From positions 1,178,001 to 1,242,000 of the forward strand of contig CBDEUV010000002.1 of NCBI GenBank assembly GCA_965243385.1: DNA of 64,000 bases, written 5' to 3'. Source of the DNA: JANSYA01 sp965243385 (GTDB taxonomy: Bacteria; Spirochaetota; Leptospiria; Leptospirales; Leptonemataceae). The notes under the pieces were generated by a model. That model saw only the letters and a list, made by a program, of their open reading frames with translations, had not been told where the DNA came from and did not search any database. The first letter of the stretch is position 1. Every line of letters starts with the position of its first letter. Both the position numbers and the translations under genes were made by a program. Shown here in pieces: positions 28,585-37,513 of this stretch.

Positions 28585-29471
28585 TAGTTCGTGACCGTGC
28601 CGACAATCCCGTGATAATTGGATCCCATCAGTGTGTTGATGGTCGCGGTCGCGTCCAGGGCGTAGTGATAATGATAGACGCCGGCCTGATGAATCGTATT
28701 CGCTATGTGACCGTGACGTACGTCGAGCGCAGGGGTGCCGGTGCCCGGGGCCGCGTCGTCGGCGGTGGTGGCGGTTCCCTGATCGCAGAGCAAACCGTAA
28801 ATGGCGTAGCCGTCCAGCGCGATGCCGATCAGATTCGCGTCGTTCTGAGTCGCGATATTCGCCGGATTGATATGGTGGTGATAGATGCTCTGCTCCTGCG
28901 GATGACCATTGAAATTATCGAAAGTTCCGACCTCGTTGGCGAGAGTATCGCCCGGAGCCGCGGCGTTGCTGAATACGGTCAGGCCGTTCACGGTCATGCC
29001 GATGGCGCCGAGCGAAGTGGCGGTCTTCGCGCCGCCGTTTACGGTCGGCGTGGCCGGGATCGTAAAAGTAAAATTACCGGAACCGATCAGGTTCGAGCCG
29101 GCGGGAGTATTTCCGGACGGCAACGCTTCAAATAACGGCGAGCCGCTTCCGTAATAATAGCTCTTCGTATTCGGCAGATTCTGCGACGTGAAGACGTAGT
29201 TGCTGCCGGATACAGTACCCACGGCGCAGCTAAAATTGTCGCGGATCCAGGATGGCAGGCTCGTGCTCATGCTCGAAGCCACCCCGCTCACGCAGCCGGT
29301 CGTTGCGTCCAGAGTGTAGCCGCTATTGAGAGCGACGACCGCCGCCAGCGCCGTCAGCAGAGAGGTATCGTCGCTTTCGTCTTCATCGAGACCGAGCACG
29401 CTGCAACCGGTGAAAGCGGTCATGGCCAGCAAGCCGATCGCCAGACGGGCGCTTTTCTTGAATGAATCCAT
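28584..29471 (-). CDS. YHYH-domain lipoprotein 2 (first gene of operon)
   Basis: 295 residues from the ATG at 29471, which has AGGAG seven bases upstream; the frame extends to 29564 but without a ribosome site. Lipobox Phe-Thr-Gly-Cys, then an acidic Asp/Glu/Ser tether and an Ala/Leu-rich stretch, a style common in Leptospira lipoproteins. The YHYH domain shows Tyr-His-His-His-Ile, LDGYAIYGLLCDQGTA, His-Gly-His and Tyr-His-Tyr-His-Tyr. It is the first gene of the minus-strand set YHYH2, YwqK, YHYH1, SCO1. A possible promoter (TTGCCA, 16-base gap, TATTTG) lies just upstream. Confidence 0.88.
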   Translation of the reverse strand: MDSFKKSARLAIGLLAMTAFTGCSVLGLDEDESDDTSLLTALAAVVALNSGYTLDATTGCVSGVASSMSTSLPSWIRDNFSCAVGTVSGSNYVFTSQNLPNTKSYYYGSGSPLFEALPSGNTPAGSNLIGSGNFTFTIPATPTVNGGAKTATSLGAIGMTVNGLTVFSNAAAPGDTLANEVGTFDNFNGHPQEQSIYHHHINPANIATQNDANLIGIALDGYAIYGLLCDQGTATTADDAAPGTGTPALDVRHGHIANTIHQAGVYHYHYALDATATINTLMGSNYHGIVGTVTN

Positions 29472-29626
29472 TGCAATCTCCTGTCTTAATAAAGACGGAT
29501 CAAATACAGAGAATCCCCGCTCTGGCAAGCCGAAAGGCATATTTGCGCGGAATCTGGGCGGCAATGACGAATTTCAGGAGCGAACGCCGGTGAATGGGCG
29601 AGGTGAATGTGAGCCTTTCATTAGCG

Positions 29627-30286
29627 TCAAAATGCAGAATCATAAGCCGCGACGCTCGCGTCGACGACGAATGCGATTTCCTTTTCGAGCCCGCGGATAT
29701 GCGCCTGGTCGCCGCTCATCGCAAAGATCGTAATCCCGCCCTGGTACATCAGAATGATTCGATCCGCCAATTCCTGCGCCGGAAATCCCACAGGCAACGG
29801 GCGTCCCCGGTAAGTGCATCGTTTCAGATACGCGGCCAGGCTGCGCCGCCGACGCGCGACGATTTCCTTTAATTGCATCTCAAACTCCGGGAGTCCGGAA
29901 GCCTGGCCTTTGACATCCGTCGCCAGCTGAGCGAAAGGACAGCCGGTGAATTCGCCTTCGCGCGCTTCGCGTCTGAGAATTCGCATCCACGCTTTCAGAA
30001 ACGCTTCGAAGTCTTCGTACCGTGCGAGCATCCCATCGAAGAAATCAAAAAAGAAATCGGCCTGACGCTGCAGGTACTCTCTTCCGAGATCCTCGCGCGC
30101 TGGAAAATAGCGATAGAAAGATTTTTTGTAGGCCCCGGCCCGCTCGATCACTTCGTCCACGGAAACCTGCGCGTATCCCCGGCGATAAAAGAGTTCCAGG
30201 GCGGCAGCGACAATGCGTTCTCGCGGGCCGCCCTCATGTGCGGTCTCCGATCGTTTTCGCGTTTGCTTCGATTTACGCGCTTGCAT
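29627..30286 (-). CDS. TetR-family transcriptional regulator
   Basis: 219 residues. The N-terminal helix-turn-helix is clear: ERIVAAALELFYRRGYAQVS, then VIERAGAYKKSFYRYFPARE, the standard TetR start. The C-terminal ligand domain contains TGCPFAQLATD, seen in the LmrA/YxaF-like branch. It lies 19 bp downstream of the FeeM-like gene in the same direction, so the two form an operon. A TAGAC..GTCTA palindrome just upstream of that operon (31045-31062) is a good candidate for its own operator. The ligand is unknown. Confidence 0.9.
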   Translation of the reverse strand: MQARKSKQTRKRSETAHEGGPRERIVAAALELFYRRGYAQVSVDEVIERAGAYKKSFYRYFPAREDLGREYLQRQADFFFDFFDGMLARYEDFEAFLKAWMRILRREAREGEFTGCPFAQLATDVKGQASGLPEFEMQLKEIVARRRRSLAAYLKRCTYRGRPLPVGFPAQELADRIILMYQGGITIFAMSGDQAHIRGLEKEIAFVVDASVAAYDSAF

Positions 30287-30305
30287 GGTTCAATGAAAGA
30301 CGCGC

Positions 30306-31016
30306 TCAGTCCGCATTCAGGAAAGCGTAGCGCTCGGGATGATGCGTACGCATATGTTCGATATAGTCGCCGAAACGAAAGCCGCAGGGATAACGATCCC
30401 GCCCCCAGAAATGAATCGGCTCGCCCAGTATCCGCCAGGGAATTCCCACCCGTCGATGGTATTTATAGACCAGCTTCTCCATGTCGGCGATTCCCAGATA
30501 TTCGGCCGCTTCGCCTTTGAAGTCCAGGGTCAGACCGCGCATCAGCAAATCGAAAATGAAGATCGATCGGTTGCGGTCCAGCTGCAGCGTTTCCAGCGCG
30601 TCCTTATCCACGGCGGTCCGCCAACCGTTAAATAAATAGCGTACGTCCGGGGCTTCCATAGTTTCCAGAATGCTTTCGGAGCTCAGGCCGTAGTAACTCT
30701 GCGTCGGCAACTGGAACTCCGCCTGGTCAGGGTCCTGTAAATCTTTGAGCACCAATCCCCAGGTCCCGACCAGCCGACCGGAGTTATGACGCACTCCGCA
30801 GACCCGCGCCCGGTGGAAATAAGCCGCGCTCTGTTCTTCGATGTCCTGAACCGGCACGGCCGGCTCCTCCGCTGAGAAAGCCTCGTTATAGACTTTCAAT
30901 ATGTAGCTGTTAAACTCTTCGATCACGTCCGTGCCCAGCAGCCAGAGCTGCAGCTCGCCGTGTTCCTCGAGCATTCGGGATTGAGCTCCCGAAATTTCCG
31001 TGGCCTGTGGTTTCAT
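30306..31016 (-). CDS. FeeM/LuxI-like GNAT-fold acyltransferase (tentative)
   Basis: 236 residues from the ATG at 31016, which has GGGGGC five bases upstream; ATG 31034 and GTG 31040 are alternatives. The layout (an early helix ending in a strand like RVCGVRHNSGRLVGTWGLV, a long middle, and a His-Pro-Glu-Arg-Tyr-Ala end) recalls N-acyl amino acid synthases of the FeeM type and more distantly LuxI proteins, which share the GNAT fold and use acyl-ACP. I cannot see a decisive catalytic residue. Operon with a TetR regulator suggests control by a small ligand, perhaps its own product. Confidence 0.45.
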   Translation of the reverse strand: MKPQATEISGAQSRMLEEHGELQLWLLGTDVIEEFNSYILKVYNEAFSAEEPAVPVQDIEEQSAAYFHRARVCGVRHNSGRLVGTWGLVLKDLQDPDQAEFQLPTQSYYGLSSESILETMEAPDVRYLFNGWRTAVDKDALETLQLDRNRSIFIFDLLMRGLTLDFKGEAAEYLGIADMEKLVYKYHRRVGIPWRILGEPIHFWGRDRYPCGFRFGDYIEHMRTHHPERYAFLNAD

Positions 31017-31044
31017 AAGCGCCCCCAAAGACATGGGCACCCGG

Positions 31045-31062
31045 GTAGACTATTTCGTCTAC
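31045..31062. promoter_or_regulatory. TAGAC..GTCTA palindrome, probable TetR operator
   Basis: GTAGAC (31045-31050) and GTCTAC (31057-31062) are perfect inverted arms around six bases. TAGAC/GTCTA arms are common in TetR-family operators such as that of NemR. The site is right at the 5' end of the operon that encodes a TetR protein. On the plus strand it is followed by TTTTT, so a small terminator is an alternative reading. Confidence 0.5.
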
Positions 31063-31291
31063 TTTTTAATCACCAGCAAAATCAAAGCCGAACCCTTAAC
31101 ATTCTGAAGCTTTAGACAAAATACCCTGTCCGACTCCGGCGACCCGGGGGATGATTTCTTGCCCGAAGTTTTCCAGCCGGCTAAGACGACCGGGTATCCA
31201 CCGCCTCCACATACGCGCCGCGCCCTGTTCTGAGCCAGAACCACCCGCACACAAAAAGCACCGGAGTCGGAAATCCATCCGAGAGCACAGC

Positions 31292-34200
31292 ATGAAACAG
31301 GACATCTCGCGCGAAAGCTTCGCGCCGCAAAAGAATTTCGTAGCGGTCCGTTCTCAACAGGGTCGAATCATCACCGACGCCGACTGGAACGAACAGGCGG
31401 CGATTCAGAATCATCTCCGGGTTAGCCTCGCGCGTGATTCCGTAAGCCCCACCCCGGGCGGAGCGGCTGCGGCGCCGGCCCATCGCCCTGGTTTCGCGAT
31501 CGCGCCGCAACTCAATCCGGCGGGCGAAGCGGACCTCGAAATCTCAGCCGGCAGCGCGTACATTAACGGCCGGCTGGTCGAAAACTTCGGAGCCGCTTTC
31601 TTCAGCGAGCAACGCGACCTGCCTGGCGCGACCCTGCCCGATACAGACGGCGTATATCTGGCGTATCTGGACGTTTGGGAACGCGGCGTCGGTTTTCGCG
31701 AACATCCCGAAATCCGGGAGATCGCGCTGGGCGATGTGCCGGACAGCAGCGCCCGCACTCAGCTGGTCCGGCAGGTACGCCTGCTGTCGATTACGGGCGG
31801 CGACAACGCCGACGCCGCGACGATTCCGCCGGAATGGTCGCAGTTAATTTCGCGTTCGCCCGGCCGGCTGGCGGCGCGTACGATGGCGGACGGCGTCAGT
31901 ACCGACCCGTGTTCGATTGGAGCGCGGGGCGGTTATACCGGCACAAACAATCAACTCTATCGCGTGGAGGTTCACGCACCGGGCCCGGCCGGCACAGCCA
32001 CTTTTAAGTGGTCGCGGGACAACGGCTCGATCGCGACTGAATGGCTGGATCAGGACGGCGAACGACTGAGCTATCGATCGCTCGGGCGCGATCAGGCGAC
32101 GGCCTTCGCGCCCGGTCAGTGGATTGAACTCGACGACGAAGGCCGCGAACTCGACGGCCGGCCCGGGACCTTCGCGCGCATCGCGCAGGTTTCCGCGAAC
32201 GATTTGATCATCGACCCGGACAGCCTGATTCACGGTGACTCTACGAGCATCGCCCTCGACATCAACGACTTCGCGCATGGCGTACGGCGCATTCGCAGAT
32301 GGGATATGATCGCAGCCGGCGGCCCCGCGACGGTGCCCGCGGACGGCGCTTTTATCGCGCTCGAAAGCGGAATCGAAATCAGCTTCGACGCGGACCCGGC
32401 CCGCGAATATCGCACGGGCGAAGCCTGGCTCATTCCGGCGCGCGCCATCAATCGCAATATCACCTGGCCCTGCGACCCGGCTTCGCCCGGCCAGGCGACG
32501 CCCTTATACGTACCGCCCCAGAGCAATCAGCACGAATACGGCCGCCTCGCTTTTTTAAAACGCGAAGCGGGAGTCTGGACCGCGCTCGCGGACGCGCGGC
32601 GAATCTTCGCGGCGCTCGCCGAGGCGAATCTGTATTACGCGGGCGGCGACGGCCAGGCGGTCATCCCCGATACCGAACTCGCGCAAGCTTTGCGGGTCAG
32701 CGTACGCTCGGGGCCGTACGCGATCGCGGCGGCGCGCGTCCGCTTCAGCATACTGAGCGGCGGCGGTCTGCTCCGCGCTGCGAACGATCCCGCCAACGCC
32801 GGCGCGATCATCACGGTACCGGCGGACGCGGAAGGCTTCGCGGCCGTACGCTGGCAGTGCGGGGCGGCAAATCTCAGCGCGGCGCAGGTACAGGCGGTGC
32901 TGCTCGACGAAAGCGCTCAACCCCTGCCCGCCGCCGCGCTGGACTTCCAGGCCCATCGCAGCGACGCCCGCACAACCGACTATAACCCGCAGGCCGTTCC
33001 GGATCCGGAAGGCAGCGATTTGATGCAGGACGTCGCGACCTCGCACGCGGCCCTCGACCGGCTCGGCGAAATCAAAGTCAATCGCGCGGGCGACGTCATC
33101 GAAGGCGATTTCGAGATACAGGGCACGCTAACAGTACGCGGCGACGTTGTCGCCCGCGATACCGACCACATGCCCGGCGATGTACTGTTAGGCGACCAGG
33201 ACGAAGACACGGTTACGATTCACGGCGTCCTGAAGTCCGAACACACCAGCGGCGCGCTGCATATTTCGGACGCTGTCGAAATTCGCAGTCCGGACATCGC
33301 CGACCACCCGCTGCAGGTTTATGCGCAGATCCAGGGCGTGGCCGGCCGGGCCTTTCGCCGCGCGATCACGCTCGATCACACGGGCGGCGCCGAAGCGCTC
33401 GCGGACTATCAGGTGCAGCTCACGCTCGATACTGCAGCCCTGATCGCGGCGGGCAATCTGCGGCCGGACGCGGGCGATCTCCTGTTCGTCGACGCGGACG
33501 AGACGACGGTCTTGCCGTACTGGCTGGAAAGCGGATTAAATACGAGCACTACGAAACTCTGGGTCCGGGTTCCCGCCATCGCCGCAGGCGCGACGCACAC
33601 GATTTACGTGTATTACGGAAACGCCGACGCCGTCTCGCAGTCTTCGCCGGGGCTGACCTTCGTGCGCGTCATCGACGACGTGACCGCGGCCTTCGCCATG
33701 GACGCCGGCAGCGGGACGAATATCGCGGACAGTTCCGGCAACGGTCTTTCCGGCGCGATCAACGGCGCAACCTGGACCACCGGACGTTTTAACAACGCCC
33801 TGCAATTCGACGGCGTTAATGACTATATAGGCCTCGGAACAAATCCCCTGCTCTTTCCCACGGCTTCGGTTTCTCTGAGCGCCTGGATGAAGTTCTCAGG
33901 ACTTTATGGCTTCCTCTTTTCCAACTGGTGGGGCAACGGCGGGTGGCGCGGTCTGAATATCGGCGTGTGGGGCGACGGCGAAAACGGCCCGAACGCCACC
34001 GACTTCGGAATCTTCGCGGGCGGCGACACCGCGGGCGACCAGCTCGAAGGCCCGTCGAAGTACAACGACGATCAGTGGCATCACGTCGTCGCGGTCTACG
34101 ATCAGGCGAATTTACAGCTAAGGCTCTATATCGACGGCGCGCTGATTGCGAGCAAAACCACGACCGTCGACGGCATTCAGTACGGTGCGAATATCGCGAC

Positions 34201-37200
34201 CGAAGCGCGCATCGGAGCATCGGCGCATACGAGTGGCACGCACTACCATTTCGCGGGGATCATCGACGAACTAAAGCTGTACGGCCGCGCCTTAAGCGAT
34301 CAGGACGCCGCGGAGCTTTTCCAGAACTACGGCTACGTCACAATCGCGCTGCCCGGACGCGAACTGGTGCGCCGCCTGACCACAATCGAACCGCTCAGTG
34401 TCGTCGGCGGCGAAGAAGCGCTCAGCGCCAGCGAGCAGACCGCTTTATTCGTACAGAGTCAAACCGGCAACGTCGGCATCGGCACGACGACTCCCGGCGA
34501 ACGCCTGAGCGTCGCGGGGCTCATCGAAAGCACGGTCGGCGGCATCAAATTCCCCGACGGCACGATCCAAACCACGGCCGGCGGTCCGGGAGGCGGCGGC
34601 GATTCGCTGCCGCTGGGAACGATCATGGCCTGGCACCGCGATCTGTCCGGAACACCGCCGCTGCCCGCGGGGTGGGTCGAGTGCAACGGCCAGATTGTCG
34701 GCGATCCCGCGAGTCCGTACAATGGACAGACCCTGCCCGATTTAAATAATCCAAAGGAAAGCTGGAACAGCCAGGGCAGTTTTTTGCGCGGCGGCGCGAC
34801 CTCCGGCGAATTCGAAGACGACCAGTTTCAGGGTCACTGGCATCAGGTCATTAAGGACCAGCGGGTTTTCGAGTGGTACGAAAACACACCCAACGGAGCC
34901 TATACGCTGATCAACGCGCCGCATCACACGCCGCGACACCAAACCACAAGTAGCTGGTACACTGCGGTCGACGCGATCGCCGACGGCGTGAACGGCGACC
35001 CCCGCACCGGAGCTGAAACGCGCCCCGCGAACATGACCGTCGTCTGGATCATCAAGATTCTCGACACGGCCGGCACGGGCGGTACCGGGGGCGGGCAGTG
35101 GAGCCGCAGCGGCGATACGATCTTCTATAACAGCGGCAAGGTCGGCGTCGGCACGAGCAGCCCCAACGAAGCGCTGACCGTCGACGGCGCGCTCAGCCTG
35201 AAAGAGCAGCCACAGCTCGCGGACGGCACCGCGAATCACGGCAAACTCTATGTACGCCAGGGCGGACCGGTCAGCATCAGCTTCGACGGCGTGGACGACT
35301 ATGTGGACCTGTCCGCGCATATGGCGGAATTCGGAGCGCTGACGACCGGCACGGTGAGTTTATGGTTTCGTTCGCGCAACGCGAGCATCACGTCGGGTTC
35401 TTTGTTCCGCTACGGGCAGACGACCAATAATGACGACGCCTTTGAACTCGGCATCGGTCCATGGGCCAGTCATATCAGCGACGAATCAATGTTCTTAAAT
35501 ATATCGGGCAATGGAACGAAGTACATAAACGCGTACCTGCGCCGGGGCGAACAACTGCTGGCCGATCAGGAGTGGCATCATATAGCACTGGTGGTCGGCC
35601 CCAATTACAACCGTCTGTATCTGGACGGCGAGGAACAAAGCCTGAGTTATGAAGTTGGCGGCCCAACCACCGGCGGCGTTTTTTTCTCGTCTCCAGTAGC
35701 GAAAGACCTCTTCACGTTTGGATTTCGCCGCCCGTCTCTGCCGGGCGACAGCCCCCTCAACGGCTACCTCGACGAAATCGCGATCTTCGACCGGCCCCTG
35801 GCGGAAAGCGAAATCGTATCGATCCATGAAGCGAATCGCACGGCGGATCTGGCGCAGGATTTCGAAGGCGTCTTTTCGCCGAATCTGGCCGCGTACTTTC
35901 GGGCCACTAATTTTGATACAAACACACTTAACGATTCGAGCAGCAACGACCGCGACGGCATATTACAGGGAGCGCAGGTCACGCCCGACTATCCGGCGGC
36001 ATTGATCTACAAAGATCCCCAGGGCGTCGAAAGTATTTTAAACGGCGGCGCGGGCCTGCCGTTGGGTACGATCATCGCCTGGCACAAAGATTTGACCGGT
36101 ACTCCGAATCTGCCCGACGGCTGGGTCGAGTGCAACGGCCAGATCTTGAACGATCCCTTTTCGGCATACAACGGGCAGACTATGCCCGATTTGAACAATC
36201 CGAAAGAAAGCTGGAATACAAAAGGCAGCTTCTTGCGCGGCGATACGACTTCGGGCGTGTTCGAGGACGATGAGTTTCAGGGGCACTTTCACGAAATTAC
36301 AAGCGATTTCGCGGGGCGGCGATTCTCTGAATTTCGCGCAGGCGGCGCGGAGGGCGGCGACGTCGTGGTCGGCATCAACGAACGCCCGGATAACCTGACG
36401 GCCAGCAATCTCCGGTCGAACGAGCTTAACGGCACGCCCCGCTTCGGTTCCGAAACCCGCCCGACGAATATGTCGGTAGTCTGGATCATCAAAGTCAAAG
36501 AAGCCGCGCCGCCGTCCGCGCCCGGGCCGCTGCAGTATGCGTTTCTGTACGATCGGAAGGCCAGTGGTACGCATGGTGGTACTGCTACGCCGAATCTGTG
36601 GCTTCGCCGCGATCTAAACGCTATCGATACGAATATACCCGGTGCCGGGTTGAACGCAAATCAGTTTTCCCTTCCGGAAGGCACGTATTTAGTAGAAGCG
36701 TTTTCATCCGCTTTCGAGATTGGTTACCATCGAACAAAAATCGTCAATATTACAAACGGACAGGATGTGCTCTACAGCGAAAACGGTTATAACGCTGCCC
36801 CCAGCAATAATAGTACTCGTTCCCGCATCAGCGGAGTCTTTACAATCGCCGACCAGGCGATATTCGAACTTCAGATACGAACCACTCAAACCACAGGCCC
36901 GGGCAACCTGGGACTGGCCACAAACCTCGGGATCGACGAAATTTACACCACCGTCAAACTGCAGCGAATCGACGCGCCGGTTCCCGCAGTCGCCGATCCC
37001 GCTCCCGCCCCGGACATTGGTTTCAGCGCCTCGGGCGGGGCGCATGTATCGAGCGGCAGTCCGTCGCCCCTCGTCTACAGCACGATTTATACGAACGAAG
37101 GCGACGCCTTCGACGGCACGAATTTTACGGCGACCTACGCGGGATTGTACAGCTTTACCGTCACCTTCGTGAAAGACACCTTTAACCAGGGCGGCACCGA

Positions 37201-37408
37201 TGACGATGTCTGGGTCTCCATACTGCATAATGGAACCGGCAAAGGACGGGCCACCGCGGGCCAGGGGGCCGGCCACCGCGATTCGGCCAGCTACAGCGTG
37301 CTATTAAAGCTCGAAGTCGGAGATGTCGTGCATACGGTCGTAAGCAGCGACGAGGGCGGCCTGCAGCGTCACCTGCCCGAGCATCATTTCCAGGGTTATC
37401 GGGTATAG
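31292..37408 (+). CDS. P4: giant modular fibre-like protein with two LamG domains and C1q end
   Basis: 2038 residues, the longest paralogue. Modules: 1-445 DUF6519-like with GRIITDADWNEQ; about 450-565 Ig-like; about 585-650 hinge (VRGDVVARDTDHMPGD); 687-783 DUF2341; 800-1010 LamG 1; 1058-1097 fibre motif; 1106-1256 collar 1; 1273-1326 fibre motif 2 (variant); 1327-1563 a second LamG-like domain starting SISFDGVDDYVDL, unique to P4; 1589-1736 collar 2; 1747-1893 beta-rich module; 1909-2038 C1q-like domain as in P1. The start matches the Met-Lys-Gln-Asp-Ile-Ser-Arg pattern; an in-frame extension to 31151 is not conserved. GAG at -9 is a weak ribosome site. No signal peptide. Role inferred as for P1. 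Confidence 0.85.
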   Translation: MKQDISRESFAPQKNFVAVRSQQGRIITDADWNEQAAIQNHLRVSLARDSVSPTPGGAAAAPAHRPGFAIAPQLNPAGEADLEISAGSAYINGRLVENFGAAFFSEQRDLPGATLPDTDGVYLAYLDVWERGVGFREHPEIREIALGDVPDSSARTQLVRQVRLLSITGGDNADAATIPPEWSQLISRSPGRLAARTMADGVSTDPCSIGARGGYTGTNNQLYRVEVHAPGPAGTATFKWSRDNGSIATEWLDQDGERLSYRSLGRDQATAFAPGQWIELDDEGRELDGRPGTFARIAQVSANDLIIDPDSLIHGDSTSIALDINDFAHGVRRIRRWDMIAAGGPATVPADGAFIALESGIEISFDADPAREYRTGEAWLIPARAINRNITWPCDPASPGQATPLYVPPQSNQHEYGRLAFLKREAGVWTALADARRIFAALAEANLYYAGGDGQAVIPDTELAQALRVSVRSGPYAIAAARVRFSILSGGGLLRAANDPANAGAIITVPADAEGFAAVRWQCGAANLSAAQVQAVLLDESAQPLPAAALDFQAHRSDARTTDYNPQAVPDPEGSDLMQDVATSHAALDRLGEIKVNRAGDVIEGDFEIQGTLTVRGDVVARDTDHMPGDVLLGDQDEDTVTIHGVLKSEHTSGALHISDAVEIRSPDIADHPLQVYAQIQGVAGRAFRRAITLDHTGGAEALADYQVQLTLDTAALIAAGNLRPDAGDLLFVDADETTVLPYWLESGLNTSTTKLWVRVPAIAAGATHTIYVYYGNADAVSQSSPGLTFVRVIDDVTAAFAMDAGSGTNIADSSGNGLSGAINGATWTTGRFNNALQFDGVNDYIGLGTNPLLFPTASVSLSAWMKFSGLYGFLFSNWWGNGGWRGLNIGVWGDGENGPNATDFGIFAGGDTAGDQLEGPSKYNDDQWHHVVAVYDQANLQLRLYIDGALIASKTTTVDGIQYGANIATEARIGASAHTSGTHYHFAGIIDELKLYGRALSDQDAAELFQNYGYVTIALPGRELVRRLTTIEPLSVVGGEEALSASEQTALFVQSQTGNVGIGTTTPGERLSVAGLIESTVGGIKFPDGTIQTTAGGPGGGGDSLPLGTIMAWHRDLSGTPPLPAGWVECNGQIVGDPASPYNGQTLPDLNNPKESWNSQGSFLRGGATSGEFEDDQFQGHWHQVIKDQRVFEWYENTPNGAYTLINAPHHTPRHQTTSSWYTAVDAIADGVNGDPRTGAETRPANMTVVWIIKILDTAGTGGTGGGQWSRSGDTIFYNSGKVGVGTSSPNEALTVDGALSLKEQPQLADGTANHGKLYVRQGGPVSISFDGVDDYVDLSAHMAEFGALTTGTVSLWFRSRNASITSGSLFRYGQTTNNDDAFELGIGPWASHISDESMFLNISGNGTKYINAYLRRGEQLLADQEWHHIALVVGPNYNRLYLDGEEQSLSYEVGGPTTGGVFFSSPVAKDLFTFGFRRPSLPGDSPLNGYLDEIAIFDRPLAESEIVSIHEANRTADLAQDFEGVFSPNLAAYFRATNFDTNTLNDSSSNDRDGILQGAQVTPDYPAALIYKDPQGVESILNGGAGLPLGTIIAWHKDLTGTPNLPDGWVECNGQILNDPFSAYNGQTMPDLNNPKESWNTKGSFLRGDTTSGVFEDDEFQGHFHEITSDFAGRRFSEFRAGGAEGGDVVVGINERPDNLTASNLRSNELNGTPRFGSETRPTNMSVVWIIKVKEAAPPSAPGPLQYAFLYDRKASGTHGGTATPNLWLRRDLNAIDTNIPGAGLNANQFSLPEGTYLVEAFSSAFEIGYHRTKIVNITNGQDVLYSENGYNAAPSNNSTRSRISGVFTIADQAIFELQIRTTQTTGPGNLGLATNLGIDEIYTTVKLQRIDAPVPAVADPAPAPDIGFSASGGAHVSSGSPSPLVYSTIYTNEGDAFDGTNFTATYAGLYSFTVTFVKDTFNQGGTDDDVWVSILHNGTGKGRATAGQGAGHRDSASYSVLLKLEVGDVVHTVVSSDEGGLQRHLPEHHFQGYRV

Positions 37409-37513
37409 CCGTTCAGAAAATGGGAATATGCGCGCAATTTCAGAGCGCGCACTTCCGAAAAAGCCTTCAAAAGCGCCTTGCTCTCTGCCCGGGATCGTGA
37501 GAGTCGTCGGAAG

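Noticed and set aside
31151..31291. In-frame N-terminal extension of P4
   Set aside because: Same argument; the extension is basic, Pro/His-rich and not conserved.
8053..36500. Diversity-generating retroelement acting on the collars
   Set aside because: No reverse transcriptase or template repeat was found in the window, so it stays a question for the whole genome.
4699..37408. Prophage
   Set aside because: Fibre-like proteins alone do not make a phage; no integrase, capsid, portal, terminase or attachment sites seen.
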